Notes under the pieces: generated by a model
Told to the model about the DNA's origin: nothing
The model's database searches: none
Seen by the model: the letters and a program-made list of their open reading frames with translations, nothing else
Made by a program: the position numbers and the translations under genes
NCBI GenBank assembly: GCA_037442505.1
Contig: JBBIPZ010000035.1
Span: 1-12,810 of the forward strand
Source: JBBIPZ01 sp037442505 [NCBI: Deltaproteobacteria bacterium]
GTDB lineage: Bacteria; CALINM01
Reading direction: 5' to 3'
DNA length: 12,810 bases
In this document: one piece after another, positions 1 to 7,403 of the stretch
Numbering within the stretch: the stretch's first letter is position 1
Layout of the letters: each line of letters starts with the position of its first letter

Positions 1-129
1 TTCAAAAAAAAGATATAGAGTAGGAAATAAGACCTCAAATCAAAGGGATTGCGACGACGGCCCTATGTGCTCAATGTACTCTTCTTCCTCTTGTAGGAAA
101 TAAGACCTCAAATCAAAGGGATTGCGACG
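1..129 (+). CRISPR. CRISPR array, right-hand end (two repeats, array continues to the left)
   Basis: Two identical repeat copies lie at 20-55 and 93-128, starting GTAGGAAATAAG and ending GGGATTGCGAC. The next base (G at 56 and 129) also matches, so the unit is 36 or 37 nt. The period is 73 and the complete spacer is 57-92 (36 nt). Bases 1-19 are the end of another spacer, so the array continues beyond the left edge. The 3' end GGGATTGCGAC resembles the ATTGAAAC-like tails of many type I/III repeats. If that governs orientation, the array is read on the plus strand, the leader lies to the left outside the window, and this is the old, leader-distal end. No cas gene is in the window and no degenerate third repeat follows base 129. 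Orientation and type are inference. Confidence 0.85.
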
Positions 130-239
130 GCTCGGAAGATTTCTAATTAAGAAAAAACAGAGTTGGCGTAATAATTTGTTTTTAAGTTAAAGGATAGTAA
201 ATCATTGTCATCTAAATGTGTTTGTTTGGTGACAGAGTT

Positions 240-258
240 GATTATGCTAAACATAATC
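240..258. repeat. Perfect 7-bp inverted repeat between livF and the CRISPR end
   Basis: GATTATG (240-246), a 5-base loop CTAAA, then CATAATC (252-258). It lies 34 bases beyond the livF stop codon, so it could be a weak 3'-end hairpin for the transporter mRNA. The stem is AT-rich and has no following T tract on either strand, so it is not a convincing intrinsic terminator. The rest of 130-291 is AT-rich and shows nothing else I can interpret apart from a 9-base direct repeat ACAGAGTTG (157-165 and 232-240). Confidence 0.4.
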
Positions 259-291
259 TGTTGTTATGAAGTAAACGTGGTATGGCATATT

Positions 292-999
292 TTAAATCAT
301 TAAATATTTATGTTTTATTTCTTCATTCTTACTTAGCTCATCTATGCTACCTTCGTATTCTATCTTACCCTTATTTATTACATAGGCTCTATCTGCAATT
401 TGCATAGAAAACCTAACGTTTTGTTCAGAAAACAGTATTGTAAGCCCAAGCTGTTTGAGTTTTAAAAGTTTTTCAGCAAAATCTTTTACAACTAATGGTG
501 CCAGCCCCTCTACTGGTTCGTCTAATAAAATCATTTCCGGGTTTCCCATCAAAGTTCTACCAATTGTTAGCATCTGCTGTTCACCACCACTTAGGTGTCC
601 TCCTAAATGTTTGTCGAGTTTTTTTAAGTAGGGGAATATATCATAAATCATGTCAACATTCCACTTTTGTGATAAGCTGTATTTAGAATCCTTCCTGCCA
701 AGTAAAAGATTTTCTCTTACGGTTAAATCTGGAAAAATTAACCTGTTATCAGGGACATAACCTATCCCTATGTTGGCTATGTAGTAAGGTGGTTTTCCTT
801 TAATATCTTCATTGTGAAATTTAATACTGCCCGATTTAGGTGGAGTTAGCCCCATCAGGCTTCTTAAGGTGGTTGTTTTTCCAGATCCATTTCTACCAAG
901 AAGACAAACAAGCTCTCCTTTTTGGATTTTTAAAGATATGTTAAAAAGAATATGACTGGTGCCATAATAGGTGTTTATATCTTTAGCTTCTAAAATCAT
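292..999 (-). CDS. livF: HAAT/Liv-type ABC transporter ATP-binding protein LivF
   Basis: A 235-residue ATPase subunit that, paired with LivG, powers uptake through LivH/LivM on the cytoplasmic face of the inner membrane. Visible motifs are Walker A GRNGSGKT (residues 35-42), the ABC signature LSGGEQQ (136-142), Walker B MILLDEP (156-162) and the SEQN switch region (191-194), where LivF proteins have Gln instead of the usual His. Length is normal for the family. The ATG overlaps the livG stop by 4 bases (ATGA, 996-999), so translation is probably coupled. It is the last gene of the six-gene operon. The name livF gives the family, not the substrate: the dehydrogenase at the head of the operon suggests the cargo may not be a branched-chain amino acid. 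Confidence 0.93.
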   Translation of the reverse strand: MILEAKDINTYYGTSHILFNISLKIQKGELVCLLGRNGSGKTTTLRSLMGLTPPKSGSIKFHNEDIKGKPPYYIANIGIGYVPDNRLIFPDLTVRENLLLGRKDSKYSLSQKWNVDMIYDIFPYLKKLDKHLGGHLSGGEQQMLTIGRTLMGNPEMILLDEPVEGLAPLVVKDFAEKLLKLKQLGLTILFSEQNVRFSMQIADRAYVINKGKIEYEGSIDELSKNEEIKHKYLMI

Positions 1000-1745
1000 A
1001 TTTCCTCACCAAGATAGCATTTTTGTACATCTTCATTTTTTCTCACTTCTTCGGGCAAACCATCTGCTATTATTTTCCCCTGATATAATACAGAAAGTCT
1101 CATTGCATACCCAAATATCACAGATATATCATGCTCAGTAAATAGAATGGTTACCCCCACATTTTTATTAAGCCTTTTTACCAGTTCCATCGTTTCAAAT
1201 GTTTCTTCTGCTGACATACCTGCCGTTGGCTCGTCTAAAAGCAGAAGTCTTGGCTTACCTGCTAATGCTAAAGCAAGCTCTAATTTTTTTTTGTCGCCTT
1301 GTGATAAAACACCAGCGATTATCCCTTTATTTTCGATTAAGCCGGTGAGTTCAAGTAGTTCTTCTGTTTCAATTTTTGCAAGTTTGGAAGCAGAAGTAAA
1401 AATGTTTAAAGTTTTTTTTTGCTGGGCAAGCACCGCTTGTCTGACATTTTCATAAGTGGATAATCTTGGATAAATATTACTAACTTGAAAAGCTCGACTA
1501 ATGCCTATATGAGCAATCTTATGTCTTTTCCAGTTTGTAATATCAATATCATTAAATAAAACAGTTCCTTTATCGAGATGATGATAACCTGTAATTAGAT
1601 TGAATAGGGTGCTTTTACCAGCACCATTTGGACCAATTATTGCCGCAATCATCCCATCAGGTAATTCGTAATTAACATCTGTCAACACCTGATAAGTACC
1701 AAAAGATTTTCTAAGGTTTTTTATAGTTAAAATTTTTTTCTCCAT
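996..1745 (-). CDS. livG: HAAT/Liv-type ABC transporter ATP-binding protein LivG
   Basis: A 249-residue ATPase subunit and partner of LivF. Motifs are Walker A GPNGAGKS (38-45), the Q-loop Gln near residue 87, the signature LSQGDKKKLE (147-156; LivG proteins commonly deviate from LSGGQ here), Walker B LLLLDEP (167-173) and the switch His in FTEHD (about 205). The start ATG is preceded by GGGAGA about 11 bases upstream. The gap to livM is 21 bases and the downstream end overlaps livF by 4. A run of nine A on the coding strand (1412-1420) encodes part of QQKKT and is a possible slippage site, but the frame is intact here. Confidence 0.93.
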   Translation of the reverse strand: MEKKILTIKNLRKSFGTYQVLTDVNYELPDGMIAAIIGPNGAGKSTLFNLITGYHHLDKGTVLFNDIDITNWKRHKIAHIGISRAFQVSNIYPRLSTYENVRQAVLAQQKKTLNIFTSASKLAKIETEELLELTGLIENKGIIAGVLSQGDKKKLELALALAGKPRLLLLDEPTAGMSAEETFETMELVKRLNKNVGVTILFTEHDISVIFGYAMRLSVLYQGKIIADGLPEEVRKNEDVQKCYLGEEI

Positions 1746-1766
1746 GTATATTTAATCTCCCGCTTT

Positions 1767-2693
1767 TTAAACGCTTATAATAAATCTTTTAATCTTGCTA
1801 AATAAGCCAAAAAAGCCATCGGGTAAAAGCAAAACAACGGTAATAATAATAGTTCCGCTTATAAGAGGCCAATACTCTGTGTAACCAGTAACAATAGCCA
1901 TTAATAAGGTATATATAATTGAACCTGCAAGCGGTCCAAAAAAATTAAAAGGGCCACCAAGTACAGACATAAACACAGGAATGCCTGAATGTTGCCAATT
2001 GCATAAATCTGGGGATACGCTTCTTGAAAACGGTCCCCAAAGTGCACCAGCTAAGCCAGCAAACATAGCTGCTATAACAAAGTTTATGTGCATATATCGT
2101 TTCACATTAATGCCGAGAAACTCTGTTCTTTCAGCATTGTCTCTTATAGCTCTCAGTGTGTAACCAAAAGGGGATTCCCCAATTTTGTAAAGTAGAAACG
2201 ATGCAACAATAAAAACTATAAGTGTAAAATAATAGTAGTTGTAAATATTTTTGAGCATCTCAGGAGGATTTATACCTTGTAGTCCATTGTCTCCACCGGT
2301 AAAAGAATATGACTGAAAGATTATGTAATAGACTAACTGTCCAAAAGCCATTGTTAGTATGGCAAAATAAATACCTCTAAGTTTGACACAAAAAAACCCC
2401 AAAACCAACGCAAAAATACCAGCCGTTAACATCGATATGGGAAGACAATACAGCAGTGGCAAGTCAGCTTTTACCATTAGTAGCCCTGTGGTATACGCAC
2501 CAATACCATAATAAGCTGCATGTCCAAAGCTAAGCTGCCCCATATAACCAAAAATTAGATTGAAGCTTAAAGCAAAAAGGGCATGTATTAGTATTTCTGA
2601 CAGAATGTGTACCCAGAACTCTTTTACTATAAGTGGCAATATAAAAAATAAGCCTGAAAGAAAGATGAGCATATTGATTTTCCGTATATTCAT
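1767..2693 (-). CDS. livM: HAAT/Liv-type ABC transporter permease LivM
   Basis: A 308-residue inner-membrane permease of the branched-chain amino acid permease family (BPD_transp_2). The protein is almost wholly hydrophobic with multiple predicted membrane helices. Recognisable family stretches include FNLIFGYMGQLSFGHAAYYG (about residues 44-63) and the cytoplasmic coupling segment around GYTLRAIRDNAERTEFLGIN, which contacts the ATPases. The start ATG lies 3 bases after the livH stop, and its AAGGA ribosome site is inside the end of livH, so the two permeases are translationally linked. Length is typical of LivM without extra domains. Confidence 0.92.
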   Translation of the reverse strand: MNIRKINMLIFLSGLFFILPLIVKEFWVHILSEILIHALFALSFNLIFGYMGQLSFGHAAYYGIGAYTTGLLMVKADLPLLYCLPISMLTAGIFALVLGFFCVKLRGIYFAILTMAFGQLVYYIIFQSYSFTGGDNGLQGINPPEMLKNIYNYYYFTLIVFIVASFLLYKIGESPFGYTLRAIRDNAERTEFLGINVKRYMHINFVIAAMFAGLAGALWGPFSRSVSPDLCNWQHSGIPVFMSVLGGPFNFFGPLAGSIIYTLLMAIVTGYTEYWPLISGTIIITVVLLLPDGFFGLFSKIKRFIISV

Positions 2694-2696
2694 AAT

Positions 2697-3584
2697 TTAC
2701 ATCCTTGTAGGAGAGCCAAAAAGCCCCCACGGTCTAACAATTAAAACTGCTGCTGTAATTACAAAAATTAATACCATTGCACCACCAGGCCAGAATAAAA
2801 TAGCGAAGGAATAAATTTCGCCAATTATTAATGCTCCGACAAAAGTTCCAATTAAGCTTCCAAAACCGCCTATTACTACAACACAAAATGCCTGAATAAT
2901 GATTGCTATGTCCATCCCAAGCGTTACAGATCCTATTGGAGCTTGAACAGCACCAGCCAAACCAGCTATAAATATGCCAAGAGCAAACACAAATGTATAT
3001 ATCTTAGGAATCGGTATTCCAAGTGCACTTACCATCTCTCGACTATATACGGCAGCCTTTATAATGTGTCCATATCTTGTGAATCTAAGAAACCACCATA
3101 ATCCAACTGCAACTAAAAATCCTACCAAATAAACAAATATAAAATAAGAGTCAAAGGGGGCACCTAAAATAAAAATGGGCTTTCTAATTATTTCTGGTCT
3201 TTCGATAAGTTTATCGGTAACCCCCCAAAAAATTTTTATTAAATCACCCAAAATTAATGTAAGTGAGTAAGTGATCAAAAGCTGTTCGTATAACTCTCTT
3301 TTGTAAATTCTTCTAATAAGCACTATCTCAATAAACGCTCCAATTATCGCCATAGCAATCGCTGCGAGAGGTATGCTTAACCACAAAGCAATAGAAAGCG
3401 ATTGATTTAGGTAGCTCCAGAATGAGTAACAAAAATAAGCCCCAATCAGCCAAAATGTTGCGTGTGCAAAGTTTAAGATATTCATTACCCCAAATATTAA
3501 TGATAGCCCCGCAGCGACAAGGAATAACATTATTCCATAGGTAAGACCACTCAAAAATTGAGATAGTATAAAGGTAAAATTCAC
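2697..3584 (-). CDS. livH: HAAT/Liv-type ABC transporter permease LivH (GTG start)
   Basis: A 295-residue permease forming the membrane channel with LivM. The N-terminus LSGLTYGIMLFLVAAGLSLI followed by FGVMNILNFAHATFW is the hallmark of LivH, and multiple hydrophobic helices run throughout. The start codon is GTG at 3584, chosen because GGAGAG sits about 7 bases upstream and because it gives the expected family N-terminus. The preceding binding-protein gene ends 12 bases upstream, so the Shine-Dalgarno overlaps that gene's stop region. It is the third gene of the operon. Length and topology are normal. Confidence 0.92.
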   Translation of the reverse strand: MNFTFILSQFLSGLTYGIMLFLVAAGLSLIFGVMNILNFAHATFWLIGAYFCYSFWSYLNQSLSIALWLSIPLAAIAMAIIGAFIEIVLIRRIYKRELYEQLLITYSLTLILGDLIKIFWGVTDKLIERPEIIRKPIFILGAPFDSYFIFVYLVGFLVAVGLWWFLRFTRYGHIIKAAVYSREMVSALGIPIPKIYTFVFALGIFIAGLAGAVQAPIGSVTLGMDIAIIIQAFCVVVIGGFGSLIGTFVGALIIGEIYSFAILFWPGGAMVLIFVITAAVLIVRPWGLFGSPTRM

Positions 3585-3596
3585 GGTGAATCTCTC

Positions 3597-4823
3597 CTAT
3601 TTTGCTGTCTTTCTTGCTTCTAATATCTCTTTTTCTGGTCTTTCGCTTTCTTCACCTTTAACTTCTATGATATTCTTATAAATTGGAAATGGATATTTAG
3701 GATCATCAGAAACAACACCAACATATGAAGAACATCTAAGTTGGTTATCAATCTCTCTAAATTTTAACTTTCCTCTTGTTAAAGAAACCGTCATGCCCTT
3801 CATAGCATCCTTTACTTTTTCTGAATCAATAGTTTTCGCCTTCTCGATGCCTTGTTTTAATGCATAAACAGCATCATAGCCCATAACTGCCCAGTCTGTT
3901 GGATATTGGTTATACTGAGCAAAATAGCGTTTAACAAAATTTGACATCATTTTGTTGTTAAGGTGAGCAAAGAATGGAGCTCTTGTTAAACCAATGATTC
4001 CTCTTGGGAGTGTTTTCGCTTCTAAAATAAGCTCAGAAACACTAATTAACGATCCTGGATAAGGTATTTTGTCAAAAAAACCATATGCCTTTGCTTGCTC
4101 CATCCAGGAAACATTATCCTTTGAAGCTAAACTACCATATACAAAATCGGGCTGCATAGCCATAATGCTTGTTATGTAAGAGGTAAACTGTGTTTCTCCA
4201 AGTCTTGGCCAAAACTCTTTTTTAAGAGTGAGTTCTGGGGCAAGTTCCTTTAAAAATTTTACGGCTTCTTTTTGCGTAGAACGGCCCCATTCGTAATCAG
4301 AAGCTATGGTTACATATGTTTTCCATTTTTTTGCTTTAGCCATTTTTGCGATAGCAATAGCAGAAGCCTTTGCCTGCATATAGCTGTTAGGAACTACTTG
4401 AAAGGTGTATGGACTATAGTTAATTTTTGTAATGTTTTCGGAGTTGCTTATGGCTGCAATATGAATAACCTTATACTCATTAGCTATCGGTTTAACTGCC
4501 ATTGCAACTGCACTGGAATAATCATTAATCAAAGCCTTTACACCATCTCTCAAAATTAGGTCTTTTACAACTCTTACGCCCACATCTGGTTTTGTTTGGG
4601 TATCGGCAATATGAAGTTTGATCTTGTATTTGCCTAAAAAACCACCCTTTGCGTTAATCTCTTCAACAGCAAGTTTAATTCCGTTTACCTGCTCAGCGCT
4701 ATATAACGCTCCTGTTCCCGTAAGACTTAATGCAACACCAAGCGGATACTCCTGTGCACCAAAAGAAACTTTAGAAACTAAAAGAAACATTAACGACAAG
4801 AATAAACAGACAACCTTTTTCAT
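3597..4823 (-). CDS. Periplasmic solute-binding protein of a HAAT/Liv ABC importer (Peripla_BP_6)
   Basis: A 408-residue exported receptor that delivers ligand to LivHM. A Sec signal peptide is clear: MKKVVC, a hydrophobic core, then a cleavage region near SFGA-QE (about residues 22-24). The mature part begins with the type I binding-protein pattern PLGVALSLTGTGALYSAEQ and VNGIKLAVEEINAKGG. There is no lipobox, so it should be soluble in the periplasm. The ATG has a very strong AGGAGGGG ribosome site, consistent with the high expression expected of a binding protein. It follows the dehydrogenase gene by 19 bases. Ligand identity cannot be read from the sequence; co-transcription with a 3-hydroxybutyrate-dehydrogenase-like enzyme makes a small carboxylate or hydroxyacid as plausible as Leu/Ile/Val. 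Confidence 0.9.
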   Translation of the reverse strand: MKKVVCLFLSLMFLLVSKVSFGAQEYPLGVALSLTGTGALYSAEQVNGIKLAVEEINAKGGFLGKYKIKLHIADTQTKPDVGVRVVKDLILRDGVKALINDYSSAVAMAVKPIANEYKVIHIAAISNSENITKINYSPYTFQVVPNSYMQAKASAIAIAKMAKAKKWKTYVTIASDYEWGRSTQKEAVKFLKELAPELTLKKEFWPRLGETQFTSYITSIMAMQPDFVYGSLASKDNVSWMEQAKAYGFFDKIPYPGSLISVSELILEAKTLPRGIIGLTRAPFFAHLNNKMMSNFVKRYFAQYNQYPTDWAVMGYDAVYALKQGIEKAKTIDSEKVKDAMKGMTVSLTRGKLKFREIDNQLRCSSYVGVVSDDPKYPFPIYKNIIEVKGEESERPEKEILEARKTAK

Positions 4824-4842
4824 AACCCCTCCTTTTTAAGTT

Positions 4843-5694
4843 TTAATATGTTAAAACCATACCACCATCAAACAATAAATCGCCCCCAACTAAATATTTG
4901 GAAAATCTTGAGAAGCCAAAGATAAAAAGGTTAGCCACTTCTATAGGAGTCATCATTTCTTTAACCCTCGACCTGCCAAGCATCACTTCTCTAACAACTT
5001 CTTCATCTGTGATTTTCCTCTGTTCTGATTGAGCCTTAATCTGGTTAAGCGCTAAAAACGTCCTTACAAAACCGGTACTTACCGTAAAGGACCTTATTTT
5101 TCCTTCACCTTCTGCAGATATTGATTGACTTAAAGCCCTTAAACCGAACTTGGTGATATTGTAAACAGGCTTATTCATTGTGCAAATGTGTCCATGAACA
5201 GAACTCATATTGCCTATGACACCTTTGCCATCGAGATTTTTTTTGAAATGTGGAATAACAAGCTTTGATAAAAGAAAAGGAGCCCTTAACATAAGAGACA
5301 TCATAAGATCATATTTTTCCATGGGGAAATCTGATACAGAGTCAATATGCTGAATGCCAGCAATATTTGCTAAATATCTAATGTTTCCAAGCTTTGCCGC
5401 TTCATTTACTGCTGCTATTACCTGTTCATCTTTGGTTAAATCAGTTTTGATAAATATCATCTGTCCATTGAATTTTCTGGCTAATTTTTGTGTCTCCTTG
5501 CCAGCCTTCTCATCAATATCAAGTCCAACTGTCATAAGATTATTTACAGAAGCCGCAATTGCAGTTGCTTTACCTATGCCACTTCCACAACCTGTAACAA
5601 TACATACGTTATTTATATTAAAATCTTTATCATCTAACCTAAGTACCTCCTCAATTTTAATGACAGGTTCTTTAATAAGTTTTTTATCTCTCAT
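4843..5694 (-). CDS. Short-chain dehydrogenase/reductase, 3-hydroxybutyrate dehydrogenase-like
   Basis: A 283-residue NAD(P)-dependent oxidoreductase. Motifs are the Rossmann TGCGSGIG (34-41), an acidic residue after beta-2 (GLDID, favouring NAD), NIAG (110-113; usually NNAG), catalytic Ser 165 and the pair Tyr 178/Lys 182 (YNITK). The C-terminal pattern GFVRT ... ITDEEVVREVMLG closely follows 3-hydroxybutyrate dehydrogenases, which interconvert 3-hydroxybutyrate and acetoacetate. The usual Pro of PGFVRT is Thr (STGFVRT), and a 28-residue N-terminal extension precedes the fold. The start at 5694 is chosen because AAGGAG lies 6 bases upstream; the longer frame to 5748 would begin on top of the sigma-54 promoter. 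First gene of the transporter operon. SDR membership is certain; the substrate is inferred. Confidence 0.85.
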   Translation of the reverse strand: MRDKKLIKEPVIKIEEVLRLDDKDFNINNVCIVTGCGSGIGKATAIAASVNNLMTVGLDIDEKAGKETQKLARKFNGQMIFIKTDLTKDEQVIAAVNEAAKLGNIRYLANIAGIQHIDSVSDFPMEKYDLMMSLMLRAPFLLSKLVIPHFKKNLDGKGVIGNMSSVHGHICTMNKPVYNITKFGLRALSQSISAEGEGKIRSFTVSTGFVRTFLALNQIKAQSEQRKITDEEVVREVMLGRSRVKEMMTPIEVANLFIFGFSRFSKYLVGGDLLFDGGMVLTY

Positions 5695-5731
5695 ATTGTG
5701 CTCCTTATGTAAAACAATGTTATAGAGTAAC

Positions 5732-5748
5732 AGCAACCTTGATGCCAA
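5732..5748 (-). promoter_or_regulatory. Sigma-54 (-24/-12) promoter of the dehydrogenase-transporter operon
   Basis: Read on the minus strand the site is TTGGCATCAAGGTTGCT, matching the sigma-54 consensus TGGCAC-N5-TTGCW at all but one position. The invariant GG (5746-5745) and GC (5734-5733) are separated by exactly 10 bases. Transcription would begin near 5721, leaving a leader of about 27 bases that contains the AAGGAG ribosome site (5706-5701) and the ATG at 5694. It lies beside a divergently transcribed sigma-54 activator gene, which strongly supports function. Confidence 0.85.
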
Positions 5749-5821
5749 TTAAAGACAGTTTTAAGATAATTATTTTTTTTTCCAAGAAATAAAACAGTTT
5801 TTAGTTTTTTGTATTGCATTA

Positions 5822-5909
5822 TTAGTATCAAAACAGGTATCATTATTGTAGAAAAATTGATACATAAATGTGTTTGATAACGACGCAAAATGTATCTTTT
5901 TTGATACAA
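5822..5909. promoter_or_regulatory. Cluster of TTGATACA-like repeats, candidate enhancer (UAS) for the sigma-54 activator
   Basis: Six related half-sites occur in 88 bases: GTATC at 5825-5829, 5837-5841 and 5892-5896; GATAC at 5859-5863 and 5903-5907; and a degenerate GATAA at 5876-5880. Written in one orientation their consensus is about TTTGATACA. Two form a perfect palindrome TGTATC-TTTTTT-GATACA (5891-5908), ending 5 bases before the regulator ATG. Relative to the inferred operon start near 5721 the cluster lies at roughly -104 to -187, the usual enhancer range. A T9 tract (5773-5781) between the cluster and the promoter could favour bending. The proximal palindrome also suits autorepression of the regulator. 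Binding is inferred from repetition and position. Confidence 0.65.
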
Positions 5910-5913
5910 AAAA

Positions 5914-7302
5914 ATGAAAAGAACAGATTATTTAAAACAGCTTAAAGAAAGGTTAGAATTTTTAGAACTTGTTATTGACAATATTTATAATGGAGTTATT
6001 ATTACTGATTCTACAGGGAAAATTTTATACTTTAACAAACCGTATGGTCAATTTCTTGGTATCAATGCAAAAGACCAAATTGGAAAAGATGTTAGGGATG
6101 TGATCGAAAACACAAGAATGCATATAGTTGCTAAAACAGGAATCCCTGAACTTAATAAAGCTCATAAAATCAAGGGACAGGATATGGTTGTGCAGAGGAT
6201 ACCCATTAAGAAAGATGGTAGAGTAATAGGAGTCTTCGGTCAGGTTATGTTTAAAAATGTTACAGATGTGACAACACTTGCGAACGAACTTTCGCTTCTT
6301 GAATCAAAGATTAAGTTATATGAGGAAGAACTGGTTTCGTTGAGGTCCACAAGGTATACATTAGATAGTATTGCAGGAGTGAGCAAATCAATAGTAGAAC
6401 TAAAAAACGAGGCTATTAAGGCTGCAGGAACAAATTTTCCAATTCTTATTACAGGAGAGTCTGGTACAGGTAAAGAGATATTTGCTCAAGCTATTCATAA
6501 CTTAAGTGATAGACGTGCCTATCCCTTTGTCAGGATTAACTGTTCTGCTATACCAAAAGAACTTCTTGAGATGGAGCTGTTTGGATATGAAAAAGGAGCT
6601 TTTACTGGTGCAAGAGAAGAGGGGAAATATGGTAAGTTTGAACTTGCTCATAGAGGAACTATTTTTCTCGATGAAATTGGAGATATGCCACTGGAAATGC
6701 AGCCCAAGTTGTTGAGAGTGTTGGAGGAAAAGGAGATAGAAAAGATTGGAGGCAAAGCCCCCAAAAAGGTAGATTTCAGGTTAATAGCTGCAAGTAATCA
6801 AAATATGGAAGAATTAGTAGCATCCGGAAAATTTAGAAAAGATCTATTCTATAGGATAAACGTCATAAGGCTTCATATTCCACCTTTGAGAGAAAGAAGG
6901 GAAGATATTATTCCAATTGCCAAGGCATTTCTGAATTCTGTAGAGGAAGAAGGATTAAAGAAAAGATTTTCAATTAACCCACGTGCGGAAGATATACTAA
7001 AAGAGTATCAATGGAGTGGAAATGTTAGAGAGCTTGTCAATGTGCTTAGCAGGATTGTCTGTTTCATTGATAGAGAGGAAATTTTGCCTCTCGACATTCC
7101 AGCATATATAAGAAATGCAAATAATGAAAATTCTACAAATAACACTAATCTTACCTTGGGAAGTCTTACTGAAAATATCGAAAAGGAAGAGATAGAGAGG
7201 GCTTTAATTAATACTAATAACAACAAAACAAAAGCAGCCAAAATACTTGGTATTCATAGAACACATTTGTATAAAAAAATAAAAAAATACGGAATTAAAT
7301 AG
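5914..7302 (+). CDS. Sigma-54-dependent transcriptional activator (PAS - AAA+ - Fis HTH)
   Basis: A 462-residue enhancer-binding protein. The N-terminal PAS sensor (about 13-118) is followed by a short coiled-coil linker (about 120-145). The AAA+ domain shows Walker A GESGTGKE (181-188), the sigma-54-contacting GAFTGA loop (228-233) and Walker B GTIFLDE (248-254), with the arginine-finger region near FRKDLFYR. A Fis-type helix-turn-helix occupies about 423-460 (NKTKAAKILGIHRTHLYKK). There is no receiver domain, so activity is probably controlled by a ligand or partner of the PAS domain rather than phosphorylation. 5914 is the most upstream start, because TGA at 5902-5904 closes the frame. No Shine-Dalgarno is visible, so translation may be weak or from a very short leader. 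Its probable target is the divergent operon. Confidence 0.92.
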   Translation: MKRTDYLKQLKERLEFLELVIDNIYNGVIITDSTGKILYFNKPYGQFLGINAKDQIGKDVRDVIENTRMHIVAKTGIPELNKAHKIKGQDMVVQRIPIKKDGRVIGVFGQVMFKNVTDVTTLANELSLLESKIKLYEEELVSLRSTRYTLDSIAGVSKSIVELKNEAIKAAGTNFPILITGESGTGKEIFAQAIHNLSDRRAYPFVRINCSAIPKELLEMELFGYEKGAFTGAREEGKYGKFELAHRGTIFLDEIGDMPLEMQPKLLRVLEEKEIEKIGGKAPKKVDFRLIAASNQNMEELVASGKFRKDLFYRINVIRLHIPPLRERREDIIPIAKAFLNSVEEEGLKKRFSINPRAEDILKEYQWSGNVRELVNVLSRIVCFIDREEILPLDIPAYIRNANNENSTNNTNLTLGSLTENIEKEEIERALINTNNNKTKAAKILGIHRTHLYKKIKKYGIK

Positions 7303-7403
7303 CAAAAAACTGCCGATAGTCTATAATCTTTAGCTCTTTAATATTTCTCAAAAATCTGTTTTTTCAACTTAAAATTTTTATCAAAATGGCATAAAATGTT
7401 TCT

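Noticed and set aside
157-240. Direct repeat ACAGAGTTG at 157-165 and 232-240 as a decayed CRISPR unit
   Set aside because: The 9-mer is unrelated to the CRISPR repeat and the flanks do not match. The 75-base period close to the array's 73 is probably coincidence.
240-258. GATTATG/CATAATC palindrome as the transcription terminator of the liv operon
   Set aside because: The stem is only 7 AT-rich pairs and lacks a T tract on the minus strand; kept only as an inverted repeat.
1412-1420. A9/T9 homopolymer inside livG as a phase-variation or frameshift site
   Set aside because: The frame is intact, AT-rich genomes contain such runs by chance, and a core transport ATPase is not a typical phase-variable gene.
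7322-7327. TATAAT in the gap before mobB as a promoter
   Set aside because: No acceptable -35 hexamer lies 16-18 bases upstream; noted in the mobB entry but not called.
7387-7403. TGGCAT upstream of mobB resembling a sigma-54 -24 element
   Set aside because: Ten bases after the GG there is TT, not GC, so the -12 element is missing, and there would be no room for a ribosome site before the 7404 start.
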